Shown piece after piece: positions 63,314 to 64,000 of a stretch of DNA of 64,000 bases; position 1 is the stretch's first letter, and each line of letters starts with the position of its first letter. The notes beneath the pieces are model-generated. The model saw only the letters and a list, made by a program, of their open reading frames with translations, did not search any database and had not been told where the DNA came from. The stretch is taken from positions 1 through 64,000 of the forward strand of contig CAVVZZ010000001.1 in NCBI GenBank assembly GCA_963752915.1. The letters are read 5' to 3'. This DNA comes from DATJPR01 sp963752915. Its GTDB lineage: Bacteria; Bacteroidota; Ignavibacteria; UBA10030; UBA6906. Position numbers and translations under genes: made by a program.

Positions 63314-64000
63314 ATGAAACGCAAACTCCGGACAAAGAGAAAACCACTGAAGCGCTCAGTTCGAAAATCTGCGGCCGTAGCAAACACCAGATTCCGGGTT
63401 CCGGTTGAGAGCCTTCGATGGACATGCGACCCCGACCAGCTCCATCCGGAAACCACCGGCGAGGTTCATACCAACAACGCGATCATCGGACAGGATCGCG
63501 CGTTGAGGGCCCTGCGGCTCGGACTGGAGGTGCATCATTCCGGTTACAACATTTTCGTGACCGGCGTGTCGGGCACCGGGCGCATGACGACCATCAAGAG
63601 AATGCTGCACGAGTATGAGTCGGCGTCGGCCGCCCTGGCCGACGTTTGTTATGTTCACAATTTTCACGACGCGGATGCCCCGCTGATGATCAACCTGCCC
63701 TCGGGTCAGGCAGCGCAGTTCAAGCGGGAGATGGCCGCATTGATCACCGATCTGCAGAAAGCGGTTCCCGGCGTCTTCGAAAGCCGGAGATACGCGCAGC
63801 AGCGAAAGAACATGCTCGAACACTTCCAGGACAGGCAACGCAGCGTCCTGCGTGACTTTGAACGAAAGGTGAAGGAAAAGGGGTTCGAGGTGGTGCAGGC
63901 GCAGGGAACGCCCGGATCACGCCCCGAGATCGCGTATCTTGTCGACGGCACCCCGGTCAGCCTCGAGCAGATCCAGGCGAAGTCCGACGCAGGAGAATTT
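63314..64000 (+). CDS. Lon-related AAA+ protease (LonB/AAA_32 type), N-terminal part; runs off the window
   Basis: The frame opens at the ATG at 63314 and stays open for 229 codons to the edge. After a basic start (KRKLRTKRKPLKR) comes VESLRWTCDPDQLHPETTGEV, then IIGQDRALRALRLGLEVHHSGYNIFVTGVSGTGRMTTIK, which is the start domain of the COG1067 group. The Walker-A-like GVSGTGRMT differs from a normal P-loop, as usual for this first domain. The coiled insertion EHFQDRQRSVLRDFERKVKEKGFE follows. The protease domain would lie beyond the window. A 167-base gap separates it from rodA. Confidence 0.88.
   Translation, partial: MKRKLRTKRKPLKRSVRKSAAVANTRFRVPVESLRWTCDPDQLHPETTGEVHTNNAIIGQDRALRALRLGLEVHHSGYNIFVTGVSGTGRMTTIKRMLHEYESASAALADVCYVHNFHDADAPLMINLPSGQAAQFKREMAALITDLQKAVPGVFESRRYAQQRKNMLEHFQDRQRSVLRDFERKVKEKGFEVVQAQGTPGSRPEIAYLVDGTPVSLEQIQAKSDAGEF

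Noticed and set aside
1..64000. tRNA, rRNA, insertion sequence or prophage genes
   Set aside because: I looked for cloverleaf-like segments and transposase or integrase motifs in the proteins and found none; the two-copy segment at 3044-6653 has no transposase and no inverted ends.

Overview
The window looks like part of a chromosome from an FCB-group bacterium, probably Ignavibacteria/Kryptonia-like or a related Bacteroidota/Chlorobi lineage. Four secreted proteins end in a type A T9SS sorting domain with the QNYPNPFNP signature. The ATP synthase cluster lacks the beta and epsilon genes, as in Chlorobi and many Bacteroidota. Promoters are of ordinary sigma-70 type rather than the Bacteroidia -7/-33 type. 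The placement is inference from these features, not from a database search. I see no tRNA, rRNA, CRISPR array or transposase.

Layout. 1-9.2 kb is accessory: a frameshifted NTF2-like protein, a repeat-propeller T9SS protein, a perfectly abutting 1.8-kb tandem duplication (membrane protein plus serine hydrolase, the second hydrolase frameshifted), a frameshifted GH5 glycosidase and a DUF3795 protein. 9.3-22.9 kb holds large surface or secreted proteins (three with T9SS domains), two translationally coupled Ntn hydrolases of different families, and two lipoproteins. 22.9-29.98 kb is a likely single transcription unit: M23 peptidase, bactofilin, atpZ-I-B-E-F-H-A-G. 30-34.4 kb holds GT4, SDR, Tat-exported MBL hydrolase and a flavoprotein. 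34.5-38.3 kb has an unknown protein, a heavily frameshifted DUF5686 gene and an RluE-type pseudouridine synthase. 38.5-45.2 kb is an RND efflux operon whose outer-membrane factor carries an extra N-terminal ABC-substrate-binding-like domain. 45.5-51.9 kb has a Tat-exported asparaginase-family enzyme and, convergent with it, a processive GT2 synthase next to a giant membrane-anchored deacetylase/TIM-barrel protein that resembles PgaB/PelA in composition. This pair is the best candidate for an undescribed (exopolysaccharide) system. 52-64 kb is mostly housekeeping: NYN RNase-like protein, SPFH protein, LD-carboxypeptidase, purN-purH, mreB-mreC-mreD-mrdA-rodA, and the start of a Lon-related AAA protease.

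Cross-cutting signals. Seven promoters of the form TTGNNN-N17-TA(T/C)ATT (plus an eighth, weaker one) sit upstream of starts chosen here on ribosome-binding sites. A 13-bp unit (GCCAGACWCCTGT) occurs as tandem or inverted copies in three intergenic regions. A G-rich intergenic repeat also appears in frame inside two T9SS domains. Frameshifts are confined to non-core genes: four genes are each exactly one base too long, and one gene has about nine shifts within 1 kb, while the core genes (ATP synthase, pur, mre, RND) are intact.
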